From NCBI GenBank assembly GCA_958430865.1, contig CAUDNR010001580.1, positions 66,064 to 84,265 on the forward strand: DNA of 18,202 nucleotides, given 5' to 3'. Numbering within the stretch: position 1 is the first letter of the stretch; every line of letters starts with the position of its first letter. This document shows positions 1 to 9,573 of the stretch, in pieces. The notes under the pieces were generated by a model, which was not told the DNA's origin, made no database searches, and saw only the letters and a list, made by a program, of their open reading frames with translations. The translations under genes were made by a program, and so were the position numbers. The DNA is from Entrophospora sp. SA101. Taxonomy: Eukaryota; Glomeromycota; Glomeromycetes; Entrophosporales; Entrophosporaceae.

Positions 1-803
1 GATTCAAACCGGGATTGAGAAAGGAGGAAAACGTTTTATACTATAAGCTTTTAAAAGCATAATGTTTTACTTAGAGGCGTTTTAAAAATAAAATTTTATT
101 GATAGTTGCTTATTAAAAATTTTTAGTTTTTAAAAAAATTATCGCCGCCATTACTTTCGCCGGAGACTGTACAACAGCAAGAAACAATAGTGCCTTAATT
201 AAAAAAGGTTTTTACGTTTAATCATTTGTCAGAAATGACACCACATTTGTTGACCATGGCTTATTAAATTCTTTTTAACTGACTTGCCACTAAGAATCAC
301 ATTATTATTATTTCGAGACTTGACTTTTTTATTGTTCCGATTTCATTTGTTTCTCATACCCAATTGTCATTTACAATATTTATTTGAGCATTTTTGTTTC
401 CATTTTATTATAAATCGAATTTTTGAATGTGATTTTAAGGCTTTACCCCCAAGTAATTAAAGACAACTTTTTTTCGAAAATTTTAATCATCTAATTAATT
501 TATTTAGTTCCGGACCTCAGAACTTCCATCAACGTCCTATTGCTAACTGAAAATATTTTATTAAGCAAAAATTTTAAAAATTGCTGTAACGTGAATTTAA
601 TTATAATTCGTTGATACAAGCAAGATTCATTGAACTATATATATAACTTCACCCACTGAAAATTTTTGTCACCAGGGTTAAATGAAATTTATAAAGACAC
701 TAAATGAAGTTTGGAAAATTACTAATCTCTCATTTTTACATAATAATATTATTAAATAATTCGGATTTTCTATTAAAAAAAAGACAGCAGTTAGTTTTTT
801 TTT
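1..803. other. AT-rich non-coding stretch, left edge of window
   Basis: No gene is recognised here. The sequence is mostly A/T runs. A short GC-richer patch (141-221, plus strand) is open for 26 codons and reads like peptide (it includes ITFAGDCTTARNNSALIKK), but it has no ATG and no recognisable splice context. It may be a scrap of an old gene or chance. No tRNA or rRNA signature was seen. Confidence 0.5.
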
Positions 804-1049
804 TTAATAATCATAAAATATATGACAAAAATGACTAAACATTATGTTTAGCAACTGTCTCAACACGAACTTTCGAACGACAACATTAATAAATTCATGA
901 TCCAAAATCAGCAATTCTTCAACAATCATTTCAATGAACTCAAAATTTTGGCCGTGGAATTGTTTTTTACGATAATTCATCAATGATTGCGATAAATTTA
1001 CATTTGGATAGTTAAACAGACATGCTAGTAAAAATGTAGTTTTTAAATT
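804..1049 (-). pseudogene. Unrecognised coding-like fragment (81 open codons, no start)
   Basis: On the minus strand 81 codons stay open down to a TAA at 804-806, in DNA that is GC-richer than its surroundings. The peptide is not low-complexity: it contains LFNYPNVNLSQSLMNYRKK and, further on, EFIEMIVEELLILDHEFINV, which reads as an amphipathic helical segment. There is no ATG at the head; the first Met is about 29 codons in. A CTAG about 25 nt inside the open stretch could serve as a splice acceptor. It could be an exon of a gene whose other parts are unrecognised, or a remnant of a mobile element. I do not recognise the family. Confidence 0.3.
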
Positions 1050-1152
1050 TTATATATTTAATTACATGAAATGTTGTTACATTAATAAAAAAAATAAAGT
1101 ATATATATATATTAATATTATAACTACAATATATAATATCTGAAAGTGTTAT

Positions 1153-1199
1153 TATTCGAAAGCGTTACGGATATTCGAAAGTGTTACGGATGTTCGAAT
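1153..1199. repeat. Short tandem repeat, 19-bp unit
   Basis: Two adjacent 19-bp copies of TATTCGAAAG(C/T)GTTACGGA occupy 1153-1171 and 1172-1190. A degraded third copy follows (TGTTCGAATAA). A related 12-bp palindrome, ATATTCGAATAT, sits nearby at about 1232-1243. Too few copies and no spacers, so this is not a CRISPR array. Confidence 0.6.
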
Positions 1200-1820
1200 A
1201 AGAATCGAAAATCGTTTCCATAAAATTACGAATATTCGAATATGGAGTTAGAGATACGAATAGAAACACTATCTTGGACTCTGTCGAAAGAAATGACTAA
1301 AAAAGTAATATATAGAGATATCAAATCTATGAGAATTCAAACGAAAACTTTAATATCAGAAAGTTGAGGTTTTATTTAAAAGAAGTTCTGGTCATTCCGA
1401 TTGATAGAAAGAAAGAAATATTGTTAAAATCCACACCCAGAAGATGGAATTAAGATACAAGTATAAGTTAATTACTGTTAAAAACTAGCAGAGAGCTACT
1501 AAAAACCTTTCGTTAGTACCGTTAAAAAAAAATTAGAAATAGGTTAGGTTCCGACATATGATATTTCTTTATCAATAAAATAATCAGCTAGGCATAATAA
1601 TAAATTACCATTAAGGCAATCACAACAATCATGACAACAATCACGAGAACAAGTTGAAAAATAATTTGACCAGATAGATATATGCAATAAGAGCACTTAT
1701 AATAATAATAAGAATAGAAAATGATTATCATGTCAAAGTTATTTTCCATCAACAACGACAACATAATCACTCTCACCCTGCTTGCCAATTATATTCCTCG
1801 CATCACTAGAGTGTTTAAAT

Positions 1821-1836
1821 ACAGTATTAATACTGT
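1821..1836. repeat. Perfect 16-bp palindrome
   Basis: ACAGTATTAATACTGT is identical to its reverse complement. A further AATACAGT follows within 15 bp. It could be a binding site or a footprint of a short inverted-repeat element, but it is AT-rich enough to be chance. Confidence 0.4.
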
Positions 1837-2565
1837 TTTATTCAATACAGTTTCAAAAGGACCATTATATATTTCCGGACCTTTGAATTATGTGATTAGA
1901 CGTGTATAAAAATTCAACTATTACAAAAAACTTCAAAATGTTAACAATTGAAGAAGATGGAATCCTTATAACCATCACATTCTCTTCATCCTCTTACAAT
2001 TACAATGGTTGAAAATTATAGAGCCCGTAATAGTTAGTAACATTCGTTCATTTATTTATATGTACCGATGGATTCATTTAAAATTTTTAAATAACTTTGA
2101 TAACTTTCAATCATACTAATGATACATTCAAGATCCTAGGCATGGAAACGTAATGGATGACAATCAAACAATAATGTTAATATACAATTAGATGTGTTTG
2201 TCTCCAAAAAAAAAAAACAATCAATTACGTTAATTACATAAAGAAAAGTTGCGCTGAAAAGTAAAATATTTTTTTACTTGAGCAGATACACATACAAAAT
2301 GAACTCTGCTGGAGCATCGTTTACGTTTTCAATAAACCAACCATTCAGTGATTTAACCCATTTAAAGATTCTTTGTCACTGAAAACACAAAAGTGTTAGA
2401 TATGTTCAGTAACTTTGAAAATCTGCAAGCAGCGGTTTGATTATTTCTTTATTTATTCATAAATTAGTAGGAAAAAAGAAAAAAAAAAAAAAAGAAAAGG
2501 AAGCTAGACTAAATATTAAATTAACGTAATAAATAATAAATACTATTAATATTAATAAAAATAAA

Positions 2566-4506
2566 TTAATTTATACAACATCCATTAACTTGTGAAATTC
2601 TTCTATTCATTATTAAATCTATTTCTTCTAATTCATCATTTGAAATTTTTTGTTTGACTTCTTTTGGAAAATATAATTTCAAAAAATTCATTAAAGATTT
2701 ATCAATATTGCCTATAAATTGTAATAAATAAATATATTCAATTAATAAATGAATGCGAGAGAGAGAAGAATATAGAATAAATCAATGTATTTTACCTGCA
2801 TCAGCCTTACGTATTGCACCTTTTTCACGGCAAACAGGACAATCTTTCATTCCCTTAGCCTCGGATTTAATTAAACAACGTACACAAAACACATGGCCAC
2901 AACATAATCTAATTGGTTTCCAGTAAACAACTTTACCCAAAGAAAATGAATGACAATGATATTAATTATTTAATTTTTAAATTGTTTAAAAAATATTGTT
3001 GAAACTTACATGTACAAATTATACAAGAATAATCTTCAGGTTGTGGTATAATGGTGATTAATTGATTTTGAATTAAGAAAAAGAGCGATTTTGAAATGTT
3101 TTTCATTGGATCAAAATCATCTTTGATAAATTCAAGGAAATTTGGACTTGCACTGATTCATCATATTAATAATATTAATATTTTCAAAAATTAAACAAAA
3201 ATCTAAATATATTAATATTTCATTCATACTTACGTGAGACAAGTTTTTTTATCATGTTTTTTCAATATTTTTGACATTGCAATAGCATTAACATATTGAA
3301 ATTTTTTCATTGAAATTAATTCAGCATTAAACTGCAAAAAAAAAAAAAAAAAAAAATTTTAATTAGAATATAATAATCATTAATTGATCTATTGATGCAT
3401 CGATGATTTGAAAAAAAAATTTAATACTTTTAAAAATTCATCAAGTGCTTTTTTCGATGAAACCAATTTAAATCCATCATACTAAAAAAAGTTTTTATTG
3501 ATATTAACAAATTAACGTCATCATTAATATTAAATATTATTATTAGTAATAATAATGATTGTTACCAAATTATTCATTATTTCATCTTTAAACGATTGAA
3601 AATTCTTTCTTGACAATTCATGACTCTTTTCGCTTCTATCGCTCTCTGTATTGCCGATAAAAATTTCAGCTTGTAAATATAATCGAAAGATTTGTCGCCA
3701 ATTGTATAAATCTTTTTTATATGGAGAAGTCTTTTTTAAAAATTTTTGTTATTTTTGTGATTTAGTGTTTAATGACAAGTTCAACGATAATGAATGATAA
3801 ATGATAATGAGAAATAATTACCGCATCTGTTAATATTTTTGATAATTGGTTAATTTTCAATTCAAAGTTTCCTTTGATTTGTTTTATTAAATCATTTAAT
3901 TGTGATAATTCAATTAGCAAAGTAACAAAAAATTCTGCATCATTTTTAAGATCAATACGAATAGTTGATGTTTGATTATTATTAATGTTGTTATTGTCAT
4001 TGTTAATTTTATTTTCCAAATGAAAAGTTGAATCAGAATCAATCGAATCGACTGAATCCGAAGATTTAGTTTTTAACAATAATTGATTAGATGAAATATT
4101 TGATGCATTTTCATCACAATCACAATTATAAAGTTCATTAATCTCAACGGCCGAGTCCAATTCAACTTTGAGATAGGGTTGAAAGTATTCAGGACTCACT
4201 AAGTATAATTAATAATAACAATGTTATTATTAGTATAAGAATAATTTTAATTGTTATTATGATTATAATTATAATTAAAATAAATTTACCATCAAATTTA
4301 TATTCTATTTTATATTTTTCGAAATAATGACTAATGTTCTCATCAACTTTATGAATCCCAATTAGTTTTTTTAGCAGAACATTGGAATTCAGTTCGTCAA
4401 AAATATTTTTTATAAATTTTTTCAGGTATTTATATTGAATTATGACAGGTTTCCAATCTTTTGGAAAGTCTTGAATATTTTTTTCCAAAGTTTTTCCAAA
4501 TTTCAT
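2566..4506 (-). CDS. SPX domain plus RING finger protein, putative phosphate-related E3 ubiquitin ligase
   Basis: Eight exons: 4506-4290, 4198-3822, 3730-3566, 3481-3428, 3331-3234, 3152-3010, 2930-2796 and 2711-2566. All phases match, giving 444 residues and a TAA stop. The start is the SPX-typical MKFGKTLEK. SPX residues that can be seen are Y25 and K29 (YKYLKK) and the lysine helix K292, K295, K296, K299 (SKILKKHDKKT); in known SPX domains these positions bind inositol pyrophosphates. A Ser/Asn/Asp-rich insert (about 85-165) splits the domain. The RING is C347-x2-C350, C362-x-H364, C367-x2-C370, C382-x2-C385, a complete C3HC4 set. Plant NLA has the same SPX-RING order and ubiquitinates phosphate transporters, so a Pi-sensing ligase is inferred here. 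The substrate is unknown. The protein ends CCIN, a weak CaaX-like tail. No CACGTG box was seen upstream. Confidence 0.93.
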
Positions 4507-4566
4507 TATTAAAAGTTATTTATTAAAGACAAAAAAATTATGTAATACACAAAAAAGACTTTTCTA

Positions 4567-4576
4567 CTTTTATATA
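4567..4576 (-). promoter_or_regulatory. Candidate TATA box of the SPX-RING gene
   Basis: TATATAAAAG on the minus strand lies about 60-70 nt before the ATG at 4506, a reasonable place for a core promoter element. The whole region is A/T-rich, so chance is likely; it rests on consensus and position only. Confidence 0.25.
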
Positions 4577-4960
4577 TTAAAAAAAAATATAGTGTGACCT
4601 CACGCGAGTATGTGTGAGTGAGAGAATTTTCCATAATTGTTATAAATAAATAATAAAACCAATAATAATGCTCGTAATACGTTACACTTGTTGGAGTCGT
4701 CAAATTAAATTTATATAAACCTTTCTAAATATAGTAGTTTGCATATTCAGGGATCCGCTTCAGGCAGGTCATTTAACAATGGATCATGATTTTTTTATTA
4801 TTTGAGAAATGTTTTATTAAATATTTAAATATAATATATATAATATAACATAAATCGACACCTTTACCTTTTCTGTTCATCTATTTTTTTTGTATTATAA
4901 TATGTGCATCAACTTTGATATTATTTTCATTAGCATTAATTGTGTTGAGTCAGAATAGTT

Positions 4961-4986
4961 TTCCAATTCCAATTCCAATTCCAATT
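4961..4986. repeat. Hexanucleotide tandem repeat (TTCCAA)n
   Basis: Four exact TTCCAA units plus a partial one. A simple-sequence repeat with no evident function. Confidence 0.85.
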
Positions 4987-5208
4987 GTTGTTTATTTGAT
5001 ATATTTAGTATAATATCGCCATTCAAAGTTAGCTTATGACGGGTTTGTTTGAATAAATCATACCCAATCTGTGTCGGAAGTTCTGGATTTATTTTACTAC
5101 CTTTAAGTGTAACTAGGGATGGCGCATAGTGCGCATAGTTCTAGAACTTAATATAGTAACTAATGAATGTAAATTAATTACTGTTTAGGTTATTTCCGAA
5201 CAATGTAA

Positions 5209-5211
<3 letters not shown>

Positions 5212-5245
<34 letters not shown>
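5212..5245. repeat. TA dinucleotide microsatellite
   Basis: An uninterrupted alternating TA tract of about 34 bp. A simple repeat, likely length-variable between strains. Confidence 0.9.
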
Positions 5246-5248
<3 letters not shown>

Positions 5249-5627
5249 TAATTGAAAACTAAATATATATTGCACTCTTTCTCACGATATATATATTTTT
5301 AAGCTTGCCATAAATGTGTGTGAAAAACCATTTACTGCAATGTTCGTAATTTTCTTTCTATTATTATAAAATATTCAGTTTGTATTACATTTTTGAAAAT
5401 CATCAAAATTTCAACACACCACTATGCCTTAAATGGTTTTTCGGTTATTTATAGCCGAAAAAAATTTTTTTTTCTGTTGTAAAAAACCTTTTCCGACGGT
5501 ATCACTTCCTAATACAAAAATAATCTTTCAGTTTTTAAAAAAGTTGGTCGATCGACTTTGCAGATCAAAAAATTATTTGATGTTACAATTAAAAGGATAC
5601 TTTTGACCGTTAAGAGATAGATAGTGT

Positions 5628-5858
5628 TCAACTATATGCACATTTGACCATCTCCAAGTATAACAAACATTGTCCAATTCTTAGTTTGTAGAAATATGAA
5701 ATCCACTGATGAAATTAGTTTCGAAAGAGTTTATAGTACTCAACGAAATTTATTTCAAAGTCTTCGTTATCAGACCCAACAGAAATTATTTCGTCAGATG
5801 ACTCCACAGCTGTAATATTCACCTCATATTCACTAATCTAATTTCCAGTCAGATCCAT
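5628..5858 (-). pseudogene. Broken acidic ORF with two in-frame stops
   Basis: On the minus strand an ATG at 5858 opens a 77-codon frame ending in TGA at 5628. Stops interrupt it at codon 7 (TAG) and codon 48 (TAA). Between them the peptide is acidic and protein-like (ITAVESSDEIISVGSDNEDF). After the second stop the frame continues plausibly (FHQWISYFYKLRIGQCLLYL). An acidic, Ser/Asp-rich N-terminus is common in cut-and-paste transposases such as piggyBac-type proteins, but no catalytic motif is visible, so this is only a guess. Short coding-like sequence continues in another frame to about 5550, which suggests a frameshift as well. The neighbours are transposon remnants. Confidence 0.4.
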
Positions 5859-6199
5859 ATCAAAAAAAAAAAAGTTAATGTACTGTAGTAATGGGAGAAT
5901 GAAATAAGTGAAAAATATAAACATGAAAATTATTTTTTATTCATAAACAAAAAAAGAAATATCTTACTATATTAAATTAGCAAAACTCGCCCGCCATCTA
6001 GATCATTTAACAAGCCTGTTATGCTTTACTTGGGAAAGCAAGTTTCTCAACTTTCTAGAGTTTTTGAAGGGAGGACAATGACTTGGGGAATTTCCATATT
6101 AATTTCTGATATAATTATTTACATTAATATTAAGCAAATAAATAATACTCTACACTCCTGGACAAAAGTATAGATATCATCAGAAATAATTGAATAAAG
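5859..6199. other. Non-coding stretch with one Tc1-like end sequence
   Basis: No gene. At 6151-6178 the text CACTCCTGGACAAAAGTATA resembles the terminal inverted repeats of fungal Tc1/mariner elements, from memory of such ends. No matching opposite end was found in the window, so it is at most a solo remnant. It lies just outside the candidate element that starts at 6200. Confidence 0.35.
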
Positions 6200-6227
6200 T
6201 GACATGACTAATGTTGCATGATGAAAC
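6200..6227 (+). repeat. Left terminal inverted repeat of candidate element
   Basis: Positions 6207-6227 match the reverse complement of 8377-8397 at 17 of 21 bases. The outer 14 bases match the reverse complement of 8400-8413 at 12 of 14. Confidence 0.5.
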
Positions 6228-6598
6228 TTTCGACTTTAGTCATTGATGTGACGAAAGTGCTGACTAAGGTAGTTTCTCACCAAGAGGCATTTTGACGATT
6301 TGACGAAAGTAAAGATAGTTAACGAAAATAAAAAATCAATTCTTTTGTTTTGCAACTAGAGTAACGAATGCTTATTTATTATTTATAGTTACCACCACCA
6401 TCATCATATAATCATAAAAAAAGAAATTTACTTTCTCTCTAATTACTGACATTTAATATTATTTAAGGTTTTATATGTATAAAATTTATATAATTTGACT
6501 ATACAATACATTGTTAAAATTATATTAAAAAATTACAAATTATGAATTTTATATATGCACATAAATAATATGATATAAAATAATGTAAAAATAGACAA

Positions 6599-6613
6599 CA
6601 TATCCACCGATTT
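6599..6613. repeat. Inner 15-bp inverted repeat, left copy
   Basis: CATATCCACCGATTT is the exact reverse complement of AAATCGGTGGATATG at 8031-8045. The match is perfect over 15 bp and is GC-richer than the surrounding DNA, so chance is unlikely. Both copies lie inside the candidate element. Confidence 0.6.
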
Positions 6614-7221
6614 GCGCAACCTAATGGGGTACAAAATTTTGAAACAAAAATTTAGGTTTCCTGTCGATCGTCACCAAATGTAAAATTATTATTAATAATT
6701 AACGCAAAAGTTCACAGTAGGCAAGAGAAGTGAATGATAAAAATTATTAAAAATATCTTTTTATATTTTGGGAAAAGATCCTATAAATTTTAATTAAGAC
6801 TCTAACCTATTTTATTCTATAATGAACTTTTATTAATTAAATTAATGAGTTAAGGCATTCACATCCAGTCCTGTTGAAAAAAAAAACCATATGCAAAGAA
6901 GTAAATATTTTAGAAAAACCTTGAAAGATGGTGGAAAGGGGAGAAAAAAGGCTGTAATTGAGATTTTAGAACATGAGAATCGCCTCCTATATTATAATTA
7001 TAACAATATACCAACAATTAGTAAAAATATTAGAAAAATTAAAATAAATTAAAATAAACATAATAAACAGAAATTGGTTATATAAATATCTTTTATATTA
7101 AGTATAATTATTATTATAATTATTAATGTTTTTTAATTTATTAAATATAAATAATAAATATAATTATAAATAAATAAAAAAAAAAATTAATGACTTCCTT
7201 TATATGTTGAAAAACTAATAA

Positions 7222-7723
7222 TTATATTTGAAGAAGAGATACTACTACCATTGCTTCTACCAACTCAACTTCTTTCCATACTACTTTTATTTGATTATTA
7301 ATAATATCCACATAAGCATATTGATTATTGTCATAATATCTAATTGCCCAATCTTCGCTACCAAGTAAATCCCTTAATTTCTCATCACCTTCTTCTCCCA
7401 TGATAAAAACGCCTAGCAGGTGAATACCTTTGAATTTCATCTTTAAAAATATTTAGGAACATGCCTTCACTACATGGAATAGTTAATGATTTTTTCCCTA
7501 AACTTTTATGATTTAAGGTCAATTTTTTTTTAATATTAAAAATTAATGATTTTTTAAATTCTAATAAAGAATATTCAGAAGTAGAGAGAATATTTAAAGG
7601 ATATTCATGGTAATTGGAATGTTTTCATGTTTCATGTTGATTTAGACTATCTTTTGAATTATATGTATTGTTGCATATAATACAAATATGTGAATTATTA
7701 TTTCCAGTGTTTCCTTCACTCAT
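7222..7723 (-). pseudogene. Broken C2H2 zinc-finger gene
   Basis: The minus-strand ATG at 7723 opens MSEGNTGNNNSHICIICNNT and runs into a C2H2 finger, C-x2-C-x12-H-x4-H. One of the four residues between the two histidines is a TGA stop. The same frame then continues protein-like for about 80 codons (including SLTIPCSEGMFLNIF and DEIQRYSPARRFYH) until a TGA near 7390. From there the coding signal moves to another frame (7440-7222), with DEKLRDLLGSEDWAIRYYDN and later VVWKEVELVEAMVVV. One nonsense codon and one frameshift together explain the layout. It lies inside the candidate 6200-8413 element, so it may be cargo or a relic of an element gene. I recognise the finger but not the rest of the protein. 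Confidence 0.6.
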
Positions 7724-8030
7724 AGTTACTATATAAATTAAAGAAAAGTAAAAAAAATTATTATAAAAAAGCTTTAACAGATTACAAAACCAGATTTTGT
7801 TCAACTAATTACTTGCGATCCTGAATTCAGTATATAAAAAAAAAGTGATTGGTTTACTATGAAAAGTGATTGGTTTGGTATTAGAGAATTTCTGAAAAGA
7901 ACGTTAAAGGGGTACAAAATATACAAAATAGGGGGAATATTTATTCAAAACAGTCAAAATATTACAAAAAATATCCCCAAAATTTCAAAAATTTACCCTC
8001 AAAATGATCAAAAATCGTGTAACTTTGCAG

Positions 8031-8045
8031 AAATCGGTGGATATG
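8031..8045. repeat. Inner 15-bp inverted repeat, right copy
   Basis: Pairs exactly with 6599-6613. It sits in a plus-strand open frame (7859-8146) whose repetitive, Ile/Lys/Asn-rich then all-hydrophobic translation looks non-genic. Confidence 0.6.
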
Positions 8046-8376
8046 AATTTAAAGATGTAATAATTCTTTTTTTTTTTGTATTATTAAATGTTTTACTGCT
8101 ACTTTTTCTTTTATCATTTTTTTCTTTGGCTCACTTCTTACATTAAAACAACATAATTTACATAGAAGAAATGTTTACAATGAAGTTGTAAAAAATAAAA
8201 AAACAAAAATATGAATAATTATAGTAAAAATTTAATAAAATTTTTTTTTTGTTTTGCAAGATTTTAACTTTCGCCAAGGGATTTTAATTTCGCCAAGGAT
8301 TTAGTCTTTCGTCATAGGTTTAGTCTTTCGTCATTTTTTATTACATTTGACGAAATAGTTTCTCAACTCCAAAAAC

Positions 8377-8413
8377 ATTTCGTCATGCATCATTAGCATC
8401 ATTAGACATGACA
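8377..8413 (-). repeat. Right terminal inverted repeat of candidate element
   Basis: Counterpart of the left end. It is longer by a tandem CATCATTAG duplication (8389-8397 and 8398-8406) and ends ACATGACA. Confidence 0.5.
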
Positions 8414-8528
8414 ATAACTAAAAATTTTACTATCCCAATCACATCTGCTTATCAAGTAAAATTAATCTTCATATTAAATACAGAAATAGTATAATATATT
8501 GAAGTTTCACCACATTTAAATAAAACCA

Positions 8529-8579
8529 TTGTTGTTTTACAAACCTTAAAAGTTCTATAAAATGAATTCGGAATTTTCT
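8529..8579 (+). repeat. Left terminal inverted repeat of Tc1/mariner remnant
   Basis: TTGTTGTTTTAC-A-AACCTT pairs with 9864 back to about 9843, and the similarity continues through TAAAATGAATT to about 8569 with a small gap. Confidence 0.7.
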
Positions 8580-8642
8580 GACTCGAAAATTGACTAAAAC
8601 GGCAAATTCTATTCTAGTCATCTTTTATGGTATAATTAAAAA

Positions 8643-9573
8643 ATGTTCAAGTTTGAAACTGGTTATTTGCAGTATTTCACAAAGTTTGCCATATTATTAT
8701 TATTATTTTCTTTTTATCCATATTTTTTTCAAAGACTCAAAATAGCCAGAGGTATTGAATTATCTGAAGAATTATTGGCGAATTTTTCTTATAGGGAAAT
8801 AGCCAACATATTAAATATATCCAAAAGAGCACCATTAATGATTATTTTTTTTAAAAAATAAAACAACAGCAGCCACCAAGGCTGGCAGACCCAAACAATT
8901 ATCAAGTGAAAAAGACTGTCAGGCGAACTTTACATGTTAAAAATCTTTATGGTAGGAAAGCTGTAAAGAAGTCATTAATTGCAGAAAAAAATATAGGAAA
9001 AAAAGATTATTTTGGTGACACGCAAGAAAAAATTAGGGGTTTGGAGGATGTCAGGAAAAAGATATAAAAAAGGATATTTTAAGTCCAACGGTAAAACAAT
9101 CTGATGAAGTTGTGGTTTGGGTTTACAAGAAAAATGGGTGCATTAGTGTAAATAAATTTTAATTGATTTTCCATTTTATCAAAATTTTTTTGCAAACTTT
9201 TAATTGGATGTTTGAGGGTAAATGCAAGTAATTATAATAATCTTCTTGCGGCAAATTTATTATCTTTTATTAATGAATTAAATGTAGAAAATTGTCATAA
9301 TAGTGTTGATGGTGTATTTATCTTTCAAGATGATAATGCACCATGTATGTCATAATGCAGCTGCCGCAAACACATGGAAAGAAGATAATGAGGTCTGCCC
9401 AAAGTCCAGATCTCAATCCTATTGAAAATTTTTGGCAAGATTTAAAAAGAAGACTTAAAATGAGAAACACAAAACCAATTTATTAAAAGAGGAATGGTTT
9501 AATCCCGGGGAGAATTAATAGATTAATAGATAGTATGCCACGAAAAGTTGATGCTGTTTTAAAAAGTAAATGA
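8643..9573 (+). pseudogene. Tc1/mariner transposase, multiply broken
   Basis: Family pieces appear in the right order but in changing frames. They are a helix-turn-helix (IELSEE, then YREIANILNISK, about 8750-8825), a linker with GRPKQLSSEKD (about 8885-8920), VKNLYGRKAVKKSLIAEKN (about 8935-8995), VVVWVYKKNG (about 9108-9137), QDDNAP (9326-9343) and SPDLNPIENFWQDLKRRL (about 9402-9455). The stop is at 9571-9573. D at 9332-9334 and E at 9424-9426 would be the second and third catalytic residues. They are only about 31 codons apart instead of the usual 34-35, with frameshifts between. The first catalytic Asp region (normally near SDES) is not recognisable. Confidence 0.85.

Larger units (their letters stand above)
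1050..2565. other. AT-rich non-coding stretch
   Basis: No intact gene is seen. It holds a short degenerate tandem repeat (1153-1199) and a perfect 16-bp palindrome (1821-1836), both listed separately. A 33-codon open stretch on the minus strand (2274-2375) reads like protein (FKWVKSLNGWFIENVNDAP) but has no start and a stop directly upstream. Two open frames of just over 60 codons around 1588-1909 have random-looking composition. Position 2473 onward is a long A-rich run, probably 3' flanking DNA of the SPX-RING gene. Confidence 0.5.
4577..5627. other. Non-coding stretch with simple repeats
   Basis: No gene is seen. It contains four copies of TTCCAA (4961-4986), a TA microsatellite of about 34 bp (5212-5245), an adjacent pair of GCGCATAGT 9-mers (5122-5139), and a 13-bp inverted repeat GAAAAACCATTTA (5322-5334 with 5430-5442). 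A hydrophobic T-rich plus-strand stretch ending about 5010 is open for more than 50 codons but has no ATG and is probably a base-composition artefact. About 5550-5627 may be the decayed tail of the broken ORF next door, because a peptide-like stretch (NGQKYPFNCNIK) reads there in a shifted minus-strand frame. Confidence 0.5.
6200..8413. mobile_element. Candidate DNA transposon with degenerate terminal inverted repeats
   Basis: The left end begins TGACATGACTAATG and the reverse complement of the right end begins TGTCATGTCTAATG. The match continues (GCATGATGAAA against GCATGACGAAA) once a 9-bp duplication, CATCATTAG twice, is allowed at the right end. Both flanks carry repeats of TGACGAAA(G): 6249 and 6301 on plus, 8306 and 8325 on minus, plus variants. 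A 15-bp inverted repeat lies further in (6599-6613 with 8031-8045). The interior carries a broken zinc-finger gene and no recognised transposase, so the element would be non-autonomous or decayed. No clear target-site duplication was found. The superfamily is not assigned; subterminal repeat clusters are known from hAT and MULE elements. Confidence 0.45.

Noticed and set aside
1..30. Possible tRNA T-arm (GATTCAAACC) at the left edge, and a GC-richer tail at 18173-18202
   Set aside because: No cloverleaf can be completed inside the window for either.
1153..1199. Possible CRISPR-like array
   Set aside because: Only two to three directly adjacent copies, no unique spacers, and a eukaryotic context.
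1588..1909. Two overlapping open frames of just over 60 codons on opposite strands
   Set aside because: Translations are Ile/Tyr/Val-rich runs from AT-rich DNA, with no motif and no splice context.
4509..4703. Minus-strand open frame directly upstream of the SPX-RING gene
   Set aside because: It lies in the likely promoter and 5' leader, the translation is Tyr/Phe/Ile-rich without motifs, and the SPX start MKFG is clearly at 4506.
5322..5442. 13-bp inverted repeat GAAAAACCATTTA as a MITE
   Set aside because: The match does not extend beyond 13 bp, there is no target duplication, and the interior is unremarkable.
7859..8146. Plus-strand 95-codon open frame
   Set aside because: It is a repetitive Ile/Lys/Asn peptide ending in a homopolymer-driven hydrophobic run. 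It lies inside the candidate transposon and overlaps an inner inverted repeat.
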